This document shows positions 11,701 through 23,687 of a DNA stretch of 64,000 bases, piece by piece; within the stretch, counting starts at the first letter, position 1, and each line of letters begins with the position of its first letter. Both the position numbers and the translations under genes were made by a program. This stretch comes from Krasilnikovozyma curviuscula (taxonomy: Eukaryota; Basidiomycota; Tremellomycetes; Cystofilobasidiales; Mrakiaceae), in contig MVAQ01000023.1 of the NCBI GenBank assembly GCA_014825775.1, forward strand, positions 1-64,000, given 5' to 3'. Under the pieces are notes generated by a model that ran no database searches, was not told where the DNA came from, and saw nothing but the letters and a program-made list of their open reading frames with translations.

Positions 11701-13292
11701 ATTAGCAGAATGAGAACTCAAATGGTCAAGCGGGATAAGGAGAAGAAAGAGCTGGCAGATGTCATCACGCAAGAAAAACTTGTGGAAGCCAGAAGTACGT
11801 TCTCTTTCAGATTAACGTAGTCGCCGTTCCTGCCCTAATATTTTTCCAATACCAACAACCGCAGACAAACGTCCTCACGTTCTTATGGATGTTCTCGTCA
11901 AGCCAGCCTTGGACGGAAAGAGAGGTGCAACCGGTGATGTTCAAATACATGAGAACGGTATTCGATACGTCGCCCACTCCGGCCAAAAGATCGGTAGGTG
12001 TCTGATGCTCACTCTGCTCCTTTCCTTACTTCTATAATCATATGTTGACAATTGGTAATGGACGTTTCTAGATCTTCTCTTCAGCAACATCAAGCACTTG
12101 TTCTTCCAGCCTTGTGATGGTGAACCTCTTGTCATCATTCACGTCCACCTCAAAGCTCCCATCATGGTCGGAAAGAAGAAAGCCAAAGACGTCCAATTCT
12201 CTCGAGAAGCATCGGATACCGCGATCGATGAGACCGGTAATAAAAAGAGGAAATACAGATACGGAGACGAGGATGAAATTGAACTTGAACAGGAAGAACG
12301 AAGAAGGCGACTGGCACTCAACAAGGAATTTAAGGCCTACGCTGAGAAAATTGCTGCTGCTTCTGGTGGAGACTTTGAAGTTGACATCCCTTTTAGAGAA
12401 CTTGGTTTCCTCGGTGTTCCGCACAGATCAAACGTCTTCCTCCAGCCCACCACCGACTGTCTCATCCAACTCAGTGATACCCCATACTTTGTGGTGACTC
12501 TCAATGAAGTCGAAATTGTTCACTTCGAAAGAGTTCAGCACGGTCTGAAGCAGTTCGATATGGTCTTCGTCATGCAGGACTTCACCAAACCTCCGCAACA
12601 CATTAACTCGATACCTTTCGGTGCCTTGGAGGGTATAAAGGAGTGGTTGGAGTCAGTATTTTACTGAAACGTCTTCGCTTATCTGTTCGGTACTGATTGG
12701 TGTTCTTGCGTATTCCTCAGTTCCGTCGACATTCCATTCTCAGAGGGTGCCGTCAACCTCACGTGGCCAGCCATCATGAAGACCATCAACGAAGATCCAT
12801 ACGCGTTCTTCTCAGAAGGTGGTTGGGCGTTCCTTGGTGATGGGGGAGGTGATGACGGCGGTTCTGACGCGTCGGAGGAAGAATCAGAGTTCGAAGCTGA
12901 TAGTGATGCTCCTCCATCGAGTGACGAATCTGACAGTGGGTCAGGTGAGTTCTACTGTCTATTCTAAAGTTTACGTTTGCTTGACTGCTTACTCCAATGC
13001 CGACCTTTACTAGACTTCGACGAGGACGAATCGGACTCCGATGCTTCTGCAGGATCGGACGTTTCTGAAGGAATGGATTGGGTAAGTTTTCCTTCTCGAA
13101 AGGTCTGGCGTATCAACAAATCTGACTGAATCTGGTGTTTGTGTGATGTAGGACGAGTTGGAGAAGAAAGCTTCTCGTGACGATGACAGAAGGAGAGCAA
13201 ACGGTAATGGACATGACTCGGATGATGATGACCGTGGTAGAAAGAAAAGCTCAGGAGGAGGATCCAAGTCCAAGTCAAATGGAAGAAGATAG
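8749..13292 (+). CDS. SPT16: FACT histone chaperone large subunit Spt16, about 16 exons
   Basis: Spt16 with Pob3/SSRP1 forms FACT, which loosens and rebuilds nucleosomes during transcription and replication. The N-terminal domain is the inactive aminopeptidase-like fold: [52 protein letters not shown] and [26 protein letters not shown] charged linker ([14 protein letters not shown]) leads to the dimerisation and middle domains, with [35 protein letters not shown] and [17 protein letters not shown]. The histone-binding acidic tail is rich in Asp, Glu and Ser and ends in a basic SKSKSNGRR. The start ATG is 8749; no upstream in-frame ATG exists. The splice path near 9409-9601 is the weakest part: joining ETL to [11 protein letters not shown] works but implies a 193-nt intron. 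Otherwise introns are short and regular. Confidence 0.95.
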
Positions 13293-13411
13293 AAACTTTT
13301 CTTTTGCGCTGGTATTTTTCTTATTGAGTTAATTTTGTTGACAATGAGTGCGACAGGCAAACAACTGAAATCCACAACCCGATACACACATACATTTAGC
13401 ATATATAACTC

Positions 13412-14871
13412 TCAAAGAGCAGCAATCCACCGTCGTTCCTTCTCCAATGTTATATTTCTAGGCGCGCCCACCATTGGGAAAGTGGTGAAACAATGGAACA
13501 CATGAGGCACCTTGTCAACCATGACCCACGTCTTGAGATCTCGCTCGCCTCCCTCTCTAACCACTAACGCTCTCTCCTTCGTCGCCTCTGCGATCCTCTG
13601 CGTCGTCAGTACCGTCTCGTCTCCCAGCATCTCTCTCGCTCCAAACACCGCCATCGTCCTAGGGTAGTCCTTGAAGATTGATTGGATCTGGTCATCGGGG
13701 ATGAACGGTGAACCAGGAGAGATCATTGGATTGGAGTTCACTTCCCAATCAGTGAGATTGCCTCTGAAGCCCTTGAACCCATACACTCCCGAATCGCATT
13801 CGCGATAGCCTTCGATGTCGGCGTACTTGTTCCTCATATAGCTGGAACCAGTTTGGAAGACGGAGGGTGCGGGGAGGAGGTTGCACCAGGGACTGTTGAG
13901 CAACATTCCTCCGACGACTCCGATTCCTAGCTCGGGAGGTGCGACCAAGTCTTCGATGCCGCAGACGGTGAGGTATCGTACGATCGCCAGAGCCAAGTTC
14001 CCGCCTGCTGATTCGCCTGTAAGAATGATGTTTTCAGGTTTGAATGCAAGATCCCGGACGAGCTGACAAGGGGACAAAAGTGGAGAGTCAGCGTACTGCG
14101 GATGAGTGGGTGTAGAGAACACAACTCACGTAGATGTACGCAGCGAGACCGTCAAGAAGAGCAGCTGGGAATGGATTCGAAGGAGCAGCCTGGGGTGCAG
14201 CATGAGACAGACGGTAGTCAATAGAGAGAATCCTGGTGTAAGAGAGTGGCGCTGTGGGGTCCAAGAGACCCCTGATAAGATTTGGAGTAACCGGTTCGCT
14301 GGGGATCGATGAGCCCTGAACGTAGCCTCCTCCGTGGAACTGAAGAATGACTTTCTCTTCCTCCAGAGCCTTTGCACCGAACCTCGAGTGGTCCTTCCTC
14401 CAACTCCACCAAAACGCCGGCACCTTGAGCGGCTGGACTCCCGTCCTGCTCACCCAGTGCTTGAGCTCCCCGACAATGTCCCTCTCATTCATAGGCTCAA
14501 CGAAAAGGAATAAGGCTTCATCTCCACTGTTGATCAGCTACCAGAAGAGATTTTCCTCGTCAGCTGGCTTGGCGTACGTGCAAGAAAAAAAAATCCAGTC
14601 TACGTACTTCCTTGTCGATGCTAGCCTTCTTCTCTCTATGGAAGTCTCGTTCAAGTAAAAAGACGAGACCTGTAGGAATGAGAAGGGATACACTCCAATG
14701 GCATAACTTGACGACGAGGGCGATTTGGAAAGAGTACTTTGGTTCAGCTCTCCATGCGGGGATTAGGTTGGCGAGTGTCCAGAGGGGTAGCAGCACGAGC
14801 AGCTCGAGGGACTTGTATAGGACAAAGAGTGTCCTTAAGGGTTCCCTATGCAGAGGAAGACCCTCTAGCAT
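13412..14871 (-). CDS. Membrane-anchored alpha/beta hydrolase (HSL-type esterase/deacetylase), 3 exons
   Basis: Predicted carboxylesterase of the hormone-sensitive-lipase branch, which hydrolyses acyl or acetyl esters of lipids and sterols. Exons 14871-14608, 14537-14130 and 14062-13412 give about 440 residues. The oxyanion motif HGGGYVQGS and the nucleophile elbow GESAGGN are both intact; a late GAREMLGDE supplies the likely acidic residue and VPHVFH the catalytic His. The N-terminus has two hydrophobic stretches (LFVLYKSLELLVLLPLW, then VVKLCHWSVSLLIPTGLVFLL), so the enzyme is probably ER-bound with a lumenal or cytosolic catalytic domain. This layout resembles AADAC and yeast Say1 sterol deacetylase. 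Substrate is inferred only by family. It converges on SPT16 with 119 bp between stop codons. Confidence 0.9.
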
Positions 14872-15815
14872 CGTAGCTTGACCGATTTTCTATGCAAGGC
14901 GAGAACTGCTCGATGGTTGTCGAGGAGAGCTTCGCACAAAAATAGAACCACCCGCAATCAATGCAGCGATTCCAGGCTTTTGGCTGACAGCGCGCAACAT
15001 TGCCCTCGCAGAGCAGGCATATCTCCGAAGACTCGCTTCATCACACATACCTTAAGCTTGTATTCACATTGCACAAATGTACTGGGATAAAAGCCAGAAA
15101 AAGTGTAATCATTCTCAACGTTCTCTCTTGACAGCAGCTCGACAACGAACACATGGGTCTGATGACAGATTTATTACAGATGTGTGTGCTACCAAAGCAA
15201 GGTAATTGAACTATTCTACATGTTTATAATACTTGTATATCGTTTGAAGAGAGAAAGAAGCAAACAGATTGAAAACAGTGACGCTTTGCAACTGATCATT
15301 TGCTCACGACCCTGAGTTTCTTTACAATTCTGATGGAGGCATGAATTATGCTCAAGATCAGAAGGGGAAAAAAAATGGCTTCTTACCTTCGTGATCTCTC
15401 CCTGAGCGCAATGTTACTTTACATGACATAATACAAGACGGAGAGCATTTTCCTATCAGTCCGTAAAGCCACCAGACAGGGTAGTGTCTCAAACCTAGAA
15501 TGTTTGGGTTTTATATATGGTCAGATTGACAGTGAGTTCGGATAAGACGGGGCCGAGTGATGGCCGTGGAACGACTGCTTTGTCGCGATACCATCACCCC
15601 AGCAGCCACTGGGGAGCTCTAGAGCATGAACTGGCCCGTTCAGTTCGACTTCTTCTATGCTTTACGGTTGCGGAAAATGATTTCAGAATGAAGGGATCGG
15701 ATACGCGGTAGCTCACAACCATTCCACAATCCTATACAATCTCACGCCAAAGCCCAGCCTAGGATGATGGTAAAAGTAGCCATGATACAATTTTATTGCA
15801 CTTGCTTATAATCAA
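14872..15815. other. Intergenic stretch before the tRNA, no gene seen
   Basis: It holds the esterase promoter side and then sequence leading to the tRNA. Short frames on both strands lack splice structure or recognisable domains. Confidence 0.5.
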
Positions 15816-15888
15816 AGCGACGTGACGCAGTTGGAAGCGTGTTGGGCTCATAACCCAGAAGTCGGTTGATCGAAGCAACCCGTCGCTA
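15816..15888 (+). tRNA. tRNA-Met (CAT), elongator type, no intron
   Basis: The 73 bases fold as a standard cloverleaf: acceptor AGCGACG pairs with CGTCGCT, D stem ACGC with GCGT, anticodon stem TTGGG with CCCAG (one G-U type pair), anticodon loop CTCATAA with anticodon CAT, and T stem GGTTG with CAACC around ATCGAAG. The T arm also serves as the B box. The loop and acceptor end match eukaryotic elongator tRNA-Met rather than initiator. CAT could in principle be another decoding class, but the arms match fungal tRNA-Met. Confidence 0.93.
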
Positions 15889-15894
15889 AGATGA

Positions 15895-15905
15895 TTTTAC
15901 TTTTT
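15895..15905 (+). terminator. RNA polymerase III terminator of tRNA-Met
   Basis: Runs of four and five T lie at 15895-15898 and 15901-15905, just after the tRNA 3' end, the usual Pol III stop signal. Confidence 0.7.
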
Positions 15906-16433
15906 GGTCATTTTGGGTCTATCCGTCAAGTATAAGGTCGACATGGCAGATCCTGTAACAGCGTCGGCGCTTTCAACAAAACCATTAGACTTTTGATTTG
16001 TTCTCAATGGTTTCTCATTGAGGTAGAAGAAAGTTGCTTCGAGCGATCTTGGAGAGGGCTTCTTAGGTTAGTTGTTTCATTCCCATCGCTGCTTTTGAAC
16101 CGTTCATTTTCCACCGAACAAAAGTGGCATGAAGAGAATTTCGATGTATCTAGTAGAGTTGCTGCAAGTATCAAAGTGGCCTGTGCCGATGAGCTGACTG
16201 AGCATGCTGAAACCCAGCAAGTCTATCCTTGAGGCTGTCCAGTCAAAACAACGTTTTCCTCATCGGCCTCTTTTTCTCACACTATCACAATCTTTCCGAC
16301 CGAAAACTGACCCAGAGACAGCCCAAAAATAAGCCTCTCTGTCTGCGGATTACCTCACCTAGTCTGGATTTTTCTCTCCATCCAGAGGTTTCTACCGACG
16401 TCCACCTCACATCATCAAGGTCCTTTCAGTGCA
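15906..16433. other. Promoter and leader region of the decarboxylase gene
   Basis: The last 180 bases before the ATG at 16434 are strongly C/T-rich, a common fungal leader composition. No gene is supported. Confidence 0.45.
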
Positions 16434-18448
16434 ATGGATATCGAAGAGTCCGTCTTGGTACCTGTATTCCTTCCTAGTAAAGTAACTGAGCTGTGTTGTG
16501 GTTTGCTTGTTCCCAGATTCCGAAAGCAGGGGTACGCTGCTATCGATGCCATCTGCGACTACTATGCTAGCCTGGAAACAACTCCAGTCAGATCCTCTGT
16601 GGCTCCAAACTATCTCACCAAGCTCATCGGGGGTGAGTGTACCAAGAAAGAGCTGGCGGAACTGTCCCGCACCGTTTGCAAGCGTTGTGCCTTGTCAGCT
16701 TACTTTTCCTATCCTTCTTCGTCCAGATCATGCCCCTGTAGAAGGTGAAAAGATGGAAGCTATCGCAGCTGACTTTCAATCTATCATCATGCCTGGAATC
16801 ACCCATTGGCAGTCGCCCAAGTTCTTCGCCTACTTCCCGGCGAACGCCTCCTTCGCTGCCATCCTAGGTGAACTCTACTCTCAAGCTATATCTAACCCTG
16901 GATTCAACTGGAGCTGTAGTCCTGCCGCTACAGAGCTTGAAGGGATTGCTATGGACTGGAGCACAAGGATGCTGGGCCTTTCGGACGATTTCCTTACCCT
17001 GGGAGGTGTTGGTGGGGGTGTCATTTCAGGATCAGCTGTGAGTTGACCTTTCTAGAAGCCAGTGATTGAAATCTGACTGTTTTTTTTTTCATGACTAGTC
17101 GGAAGCTTGTCTTACTGTCGCAATCGGTGCGCGTGAGAGAGCGCTTCGTGTCCTCACATCCCTCGATGTGAAGGCCAAAGGTGTCGAACCCATCGCCGGT
17201 CATTCAATTTCACCATCAATCAGGGAAACACATAGCCAGAAACTTGTCATGTACGTCTCGAGTCAGACTCACTCCATTGGCAGCAAAGCGGCCCTCATTT
17301 TGGGTCTCACTGTACGGGTCGTCGAGGTCACCAAGGAGGACGGCTTTGCTTTGAGAGGAGATGTGCTAAGGAAGGTGATTCAAGCGGATGTTGACGCTGG
17401 ATTGGTTCCTTTCTTCGTCATTGGTACTGTTGGAACTACCTCTTCTGGTGCTGTCGACAAGATTGGAGAGATCGGCATAGTTGGTCAGTCCCTCAGCTCA
17501 ACCTTCTGTCAATGAACGTCTGTTCACATTTCTTTGGGATATAACACAGTCAAGGAATTTCCAACTATACACTACCACATCGACTCAGCTTGGGCCGGTG
17601 TGTCCTTCGCATGCCCCGAATTCAGAGATGTTGGCAGGCTGGATGAAATCAACAAATACGCAGATACTTTCTCTACAAACTTCCACAAGTGGTAAGTGTT
17701 CTAAAACGCTTTTTAGGCTCATTGGATATTTTTCTGATACGATCTGTTTGTTAGGGGTCTCGTTAACTTCGATTGTTGTGGTCTCTGGGTCCGAGATCGC
17801 AAGCTGCTCACTTCAGCGCTGGACATCACTCCAGAATTCCTGCGTACTGAACATGGGGACACTGGTGCCGTTATAGACTACAGAAACTGGCAAATCAGTC
17901 TGGGACGGAGATTCAGATCCCTCAAGCTGTGGTTTGTCCTCAGAAACTTCGGTGTCAAAGGGTAAGCGCACGTTGCGTTGCAAGTTAATGATTTCTTTTT
18001 GCACTGTCACTGACAATATCTGTTCTCAAATAGATTCCAATCCCATATTCGACACAGTGTTGAGCTCGCCGGTCACCTCACATCTCTCGTCAAATCGGAT
18101 CCCAACTTCGCCTTGGTTGCACCTCCATCGCTCGCTCTTGTCGTTTTCAGGTTGGAACCAGCTGGTGTGCCAGTAGAAAGTCTCAATGATCTCAACAAAA
18201 CTTTCTTCGCAAAACTTATGGCTCGAACGGATATTCTTTTGACTCAGACGATGTTGCCGGGTAATATCTTCGTGAGTGTCGCACCTGATTGTTCTCAGCC
18301 TATCGCAATACTGACCCTTGACGGATATTTCCGCTTTCAGTGCGTACGATGGGCTATCGGTACGCCTTCTACTACTTCAAAACACATTGATGAGGCTTGG
18401 GCCAGCGTCTTAGAAGAATCGACTGCTGCGATCGCAAATATTGCATAG
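16434..18448 (+). CDS. Aromatic-L-amino-acid decarboxylase (PLP group II)
   Basis: PLP enzyme that decarboxylates tryptophan, tyrosine, DOPA or related amino acids to amines. The first exon gives MDIEE and joins across intron 16448-16517 (donor GTCCGT) to FRKQGYAAIDAICDYYASLE, exactly the family opening. The core has GITHWQSPKFFAYFPANAS, NPGFNWSCSPAATELE, GGVISGSASEA and VGTTSSGAVD. The cofactor site is IDSAWAGVSFACPEFR followed by STNFHKWGLVNFDCC, with the PLP-binding Lys in NFHKW. The C-terminus (CVRWAIGTP) resembles the family's end. About ten exons, all with GT donors. Substrate specificity cannot be read reliably. The gene sits among housekeeping genes with no other amine-pathway gene nearby. 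Confidence 0.93.
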
Positions 18449-18687
18449 AGTTATATCGTCACTTACTGTCATCAGCTTCAATCTTAGTTGTATTTTTCTT
18501 AAAAGATAGATAGATTGGAATGTACCGTTTCGCTACAGTAACGCCACGATCCATCAAAGGCTGGATTTGCGTACGAGTTTGTTCTGACGTCTCAACCACC
18601 CGCAGCTTTCAGTCACTACAGCGTCCCGTTAAAAACTGCAAGCTTCCACCCTAGGGCCAGCTTGAATGGGTGAAGTCTTAAGGTAAC

Positions 18688-19733
18688 ATGCCCAACAGCA
18701 GCTCCATTCGCTCTCAGACACATCCTCTACCTTCAAACGGATACGGCTCGACCTCACTGCTACCTACTGGAGCACAATGGCAGACCACGATACCAAAGTA
18801 TGACATTGTGCTGGAGGAAGCTGAGAATACAGCAGCGTCAGAGGATGACGAGGATGATTTGGACGAGGATGATGACGAGCGAGGGGATGAAAGGTTCGTT
18901 GGCTCTGACCTCTCTTTTCGTCTGGAATCCCCTGATTCACTGATGAAACCACCACTGTTGACTTCATAGCCTCATAAATGAAATTAAATTGAGGCTGGGA
19001 AGGTGCAAAGATTTGGAAAGACGACTGAAAACGGTTCAGGTGAGCTTCTGCGACTGATAAGATCAGAGACAACCTTAGTGGTACTAAATTATGTACACTC
19101 ACATGATGCAGAACTCAATATCACACAAGTTTGGTAGTTGGTCTGGTGGAGGCGTTGGAACGCTGGATTCGTTTCGAGAATTGGACGACAATGTCCTTGT
19201 AAATTGTTCCTTGATATATTATCTCCAGAAGCTCAAAACTAATTCTTTCCTCTTTACTTAGGCCCTTCTTCCACTCAAGCCTGAGCCTCAATCTCTGGAC
19301 CCAAAGTACTCGGAGACTATCGCTTCAGCACATCAAGTTGTCGAAAGCTACAAACGCGATGTCGACACTCTCAACTCTGAAATCAAAGATGGAGAAGTAC
19401 TACTGGCGGCTGCACAGAACAGATATGCAGCGCTTTCTCAGAAGGACGACAATCGCAAAGTAATTCTTAAAATAGGCAAGTTTCGTTTTCCATTTCCTAC
19501 CTTGTGCGTGTAACGATTGACATTTCAATCTTGGTGCATATCTCTTACTATCGACGCCATGTTCAGTGGTCAGACTGGTGCTAAGCGCACTTCTCGTTGT
19601 CGCATACTGGGTCTTCAGAGGGCGCTTCATGGACAGTCTCCGCTCTGTCGTAGAGCAATCTCTCAACCTCTTCCAGCCAACACTCAGCCCTCAACTTAAG
19701 AAGTATTTGAAACAGTATTTACAGATCGAATAG
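18688..19733 (+). CDS. Tail-anchored coiled-coil protein, function unknown
   Basis: Not a family I recognise. The first exon holds a Ser-rich start (MPNSSSIRSQ) and a strongly acidic stretch (ASEDDEDDLDEDDDERGDE). Later exons give amphipathic helices (INEIKLRLGRCKDLERRLK, VVESYKRDVDTLNSEIKDG) likely to form coiled coils. The last exon supplies one transmembrane segment, VVRLVLSALLVVAYWVF, about 45 residues before the stop. This end appears only if intron 19476-19566 uses a GC donor (ATAG|GCAAGT); the GT alternative gives a frame without a membrane segment. A coiled coil plus near-terminal anchor resembles SNARE-like or organelle-tethering proteins, but I cannot assign one. The gene follows the decarboxylase by 239 bp. 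Confidence 0.75.
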
Positions 19734-20411
19734 ATAGATTGTCAGTATATTTTGTCACCGCCACGAGTTGTACTGTTATCGAATTTTGTACTAGACTCGC
19801 CTAACCTTTGAGCAGGCAGCCTCTCGTAACCAGCGCAAGTCTTTCATCGCTTATAAGAGGCGCAAAGAAACGATTGAGGGATAAAAGATAATCTTCAAGT
19901 AAAGATAGGGTAATAACAATAAAAAGGCTGTGCAGAAAGCAAAGCTGAGAAGGTTCATTCTGCGCGAGTAACGAGAAAGACACGGACAAGAAAGTAAGAA
20001 AAGGAAATTTTAGAGGTGGGCATTCATCGAATTCGTATCGGAGCGGGAGGAGGTGATTCACTACTACTCGAGGTATAAGCACACAAGGTATAAACGTGTC
20101 GGGCGAAAGAAAAAGTGTTCTTTTGTGTTTTCGTCAAATCAAGTCGTTCGTTAATATGCACTATGCGACAGGGATTGTGAAAGTTGTGGAGTTGTGAAGG
20201 TTTGGCATGCATGATGAGGGTCGTCGGTAGGTTGAGAATTGGACACAGGGTTGATCAGAAGGAAGCGTTGATTCGTCGGTAAAGGTTGTTGAACCAAGTA
20301 CAAAGGAAATTTGAAGTGGAGATGCAATGAGGTGACGTTGGAAATTAGAGAAAGGGGTTCGTACTTCGTGAATGTTGAAACAGGGATGATGGTGGTGTTG
20401 GAACAGGGTAT
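19734..20411. other. Convergent intergenic region, no gene seen
   Basis: Expected to carry the 3' UTRs of the coiled-coil and Pin4-like genes. Nothing else recognised. Confidence 0.5.
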
Positions 20412-22978
20412 TTAGATCTCAACCTCTTGGGAGGAGAATGTGTTGTTGAGGTCGTCTGAACCCCAGGACTGAGAGTTTGGGTTGGAACCGATTGAGCTAG
20501 AGCCAGGAGGACCCACCACGATGCGTCTTGTTGTGAAGCCACCCGTGGACTCGCTTGTTGGGCCACGAGGTTGCCTCAGCAAGCCGCCGTTGCTTCCAAC
20601 GGAAGCAGACGAATGTGGAGACGAGTCTGTTGACCCTGGTAGTGGTGGTGGTATAGATTGTTGGTGAGATGGACCGTTATGAGGAGACAGGTTGGGGCCG
20701 TGACCAAACACGCCGGCGAAGGGCCCACCGCCCGCACTTGCGGGAGATGGTTGCGAACCAGGAGCGCCCAAATTAGCAGTAGCGATGGTCTGTGCTCTAC
20801 GCACACCAGAACCAGGGGCACCGGAGACAGTTGCATAATCTCTGAGATTGCCATTAGATCGTTGTGGAGCAAGAGCTCGAGAAGGATCGCGTGCAACAGC
20901 TGGTCCATGGAGGGAGCTCAGATCCTAGGATACAAGAGATTCACCGAATCAGTTTCACGGCTATAGAGTTGAGATACACGCTTCAAACTGCTCACAGGCA
21001 TCGACTTCTTGATTCTTAAAGAATTCGGCGATGAAACGTAAAGATTGGTTTGCTGTGGTGATAGAAAGTTGGCAGATGGAAGGTTGGCTCTTGAGTTTTG
21101 GTGCCTTAGTCCTTTGGATTCACCTCTAGTTTCTGTTCGAGTAACGACAGCATATCTTTCGTCGCCTTCACCAACAGAGTAGTGGTACACCTGAAAGGAC
21201 AGAAACTAGAGTGTCAGTACTGAGGTCGGATGTGGCAAAGCAGCAACAGATACTTACATTCAATTTTTGAGCAGCAAGATGCACAACCCTTCTTTGAGTT
21301 GCTGTCAATGTTCTAGAGAAAGCTAGTTCATCTCTCATTCGATCCTCTTTAAAGACCAGGATTCTCGAGTAAATATCGAGCGTGGTCGGATCGTTCAAGT
21401 CCAGCTCAGCTGGTAGGTAGAAACAACAATAGTTGGTATGAGTTAATGGATTCTCAGAAAAAAAAATTGCCAGGAAGCATGAACCTACTGCTCTTTGATA
21501 GTTTCGAGCGTCCATCGTCGCTTCCAGTGTCTCCACCGCCTGTGAAGTTTCTATTGTCACCAACGCTTCCATTCAGATTACCTCCACCACCTGTAAGGAA
21601 CTCCCTACTTTGTTGTGGTGTAATTTGGACACTTGGAATATCGTTCAACGCGGCACTGCCCATCCCGCCACCGTACGCTTGCTGTGGCTGCTGCTGAGTT
21701 GTTTCGTCGTAGTAATTGCTGTTGTCTTGACCTTGAGGACCTCCAGATGCAAAACCTTGAACAGATCGCATTCTTCTCAAGGCCTTTTCTCGTTCACTTC
21801 GCTCCTTTTCACCTGCTAGCAGTACTTTCTTGTACTCGACCCTCAGTTTTCTACCTCCAACGTCGTACCTGGGGGAAGTCGGATCAACTTCTGAGGAGCT
21901 CTGTAGGTAATAGAGCATTGACTTACCCATTCAGAGCTGCCACTACAGCATCAGCTTCGTGAGGGTTCCTAAAATTAGCAAAAGCCAATCCTCTGAACAC
22001 GCCCTGATCCATGTGATAGTTGAACGCGTATGGTAACGGCGCACCAAGAGATTCCTAAAAGAATGAGAACTCGTTGATTATGAGAAAGACATCTCAAAAG
22101 AGAGAACAGTCAAAAGAAACGTACTATGACTTTGAGAAGTTCCTCCTTTGGGCAGTTGAAGTTGATATTCTTGATCACGATGGCCGTTCTACAGCCATGT
22201 GCAAAAAGAGCAACGAACAATCAAAACCAACACAAAGTACCAAAAAAAGAGAAGCCAGAGGTAACTTACGGGATCACATCATCACTAGAGGGCCCGAGCG
22301 GAGGCATCCCAGCTGGCGGGATCTGGTTGTATGGACTACCGACGACTGGCATAGGATTGCCCATTTGATACATCGCGTAAGGATTGAACATCTGAGGAGG
22401 TGGAGAGCCTGATGTGGATGAGAGGTGTGAGTTGAAAGGAGGTGAAGTAGATCGGGAAGATGGTGTTCCTCCTGGCATCATGTTGAACGCTTGAGGTTGG
22501 TACTGCTGCTGCTGCTGCTGCTGCTGTTGCTGTTGCTGTGACATTCCAGGATCAAGCCACTGCTGTAGAGTCAGGTTAAATTACGAGTCAAAAAGTCAAA
22601 GAAGGCACAATGAAAAAGATCAACTGAGCTGCTCACCGAAGGTAATCCACCTCGAGAACCAGATCCACGTCCTATACTCTTCACGTTATTTAACTGATTG
22701 AAGCCTCCTCTTCCTGCCCCACCTGGCCCTATCCCTGCTCCACCACCTACAGCACCCCAATTTCCACCACCACCACCGCCTATTGGGTTCTGCTGTTGCT
22801 GAGGAGGAGGTGTGGTAAAATTAGGTCGACCGCCGCCGTTGAATCTATCGAATGCAGCAAAGGGGGGTGAATTGGGAGCTTCGTAAGGGGATGGTTCCAA
22901 ACTGAGACCATTGATATGATTGAGAGTCTGGTGGTATGGATCCTCAGCAGGCGCCGAGGGATGATTTATATTCATCAT
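20412..22978 (-). CDS. PIN4: RRM and R3H domain RNA-binding protein, Pin4/Mdt1-like (S. pombe Cip1/Cip2 type)
   Basis: RNA-binding regulator linked in yeasts to the G2/M damage response and stress mRNA turnover. The N-terminal half is Gly/Pro/Gln-rich with a polyglutamine run encoded near 22500-22541. An RRM follows, with TAIVIKNINFNCPKEELLKV as RNP2 side and GLAFANFRNPHEADAVV as RNP1 side. Downstream an R3H domain reads DRMRDELAFSRTLTATQRR and VVHLAAQKLNVYHYSVGEGD. A Ser/Pro/Gly-rich tail with potential SQ/TQ sites ends in SSQEVEI. Exons span from ATG 22978 through at least six introns. The RRM-then-R3H order is the reason for the Pin4 call. Start could be the second of two adjacent Met codons. 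Confidence 0.85.
22502..22541 (-). repeat. CAG/CAA polyglutamine repeat in the Pin4-like gene
   Basis: On the minus strand this is a run of CAA and CAG codons giving about 12-13 Gln. The purer CAG end is the kind of tract that varies in length between strains. Confidence 0.8.
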
Positions 22979-23687
22979 TGCTGGCTAGTTCTGTCGAACG
23001 CTGATTTTTGACACACCCGCTAATTCGTTCTACAAAGCCCAGAAACTGGAAAAGCAACGACCACTGCTGGAATTTGAAGCTGAGAAACACGAAGGATGTG
23101 CTAGGTTAGGACTGGTAGCTGGATCTGCCTTGTATTCAGGGTTTTCCGTTTCGTGAGAAGGTTTTTGCTGGCGTAAGGAATAAGATTCTTGTTTTGCTGG
23201 TTGATTTTTTTCGTGAGTCGTCAAGTCAAAGGGTGGATGGAGGCCGTGAACTAAAGAACAAAGAAACGAGAGGACAAGGAAATGGGATGGTGGAGGGTGG
23301 AAAATAAAAAGAATTTGACCAGGTGGACGAGGAAGTCAGCTTTGCCCTACGCTGACGCTGCGAAAAGAAAAAAAAACTGACTCCGTCGCGCATGCCAAAG
23401 GCAGTTTTACGAGGTGAAGGGAATCCCTAATGACATACCTGATAAAAATCTTTTCGCGTGCGAGGTTCTTCTCAATTGGATGGAGTTGATAGGAGCGCCG
23501 GAATGGATCGAAGAAGCTTAAGACTTGATTGCAGGGAAAGAACGGTCTGTCACTCACCATTTGAACCAGCGATCTGGCCCTATGTGTCTCTCGTATATCT
23601 TAGCTTGAACCAAACATCCCATCAGAACACAGTGGAATTATATCGCAATTAATATCTATGAGTGAACGGCCAGTCTCGCGTTTCCAT
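22979..23687. other. Intergenic region upstream of the Pin4-like gene
   Basis: It lies between two genes on the same (minus) strand and should hold the Pin4-like promoter and the AMP deaminase 3' UTR. No further coding sequence is supported. Confidence 0.45.

Noticed and set aside
22..18448. Secondary-metabolite cluster from monooxygenase, esterase and decarboxylase
   Set aside because: The three genes are separated by p23, TFIIA, SPT16 and other housekeeping genes, with no synthase, transporter or pathway regulator between them.
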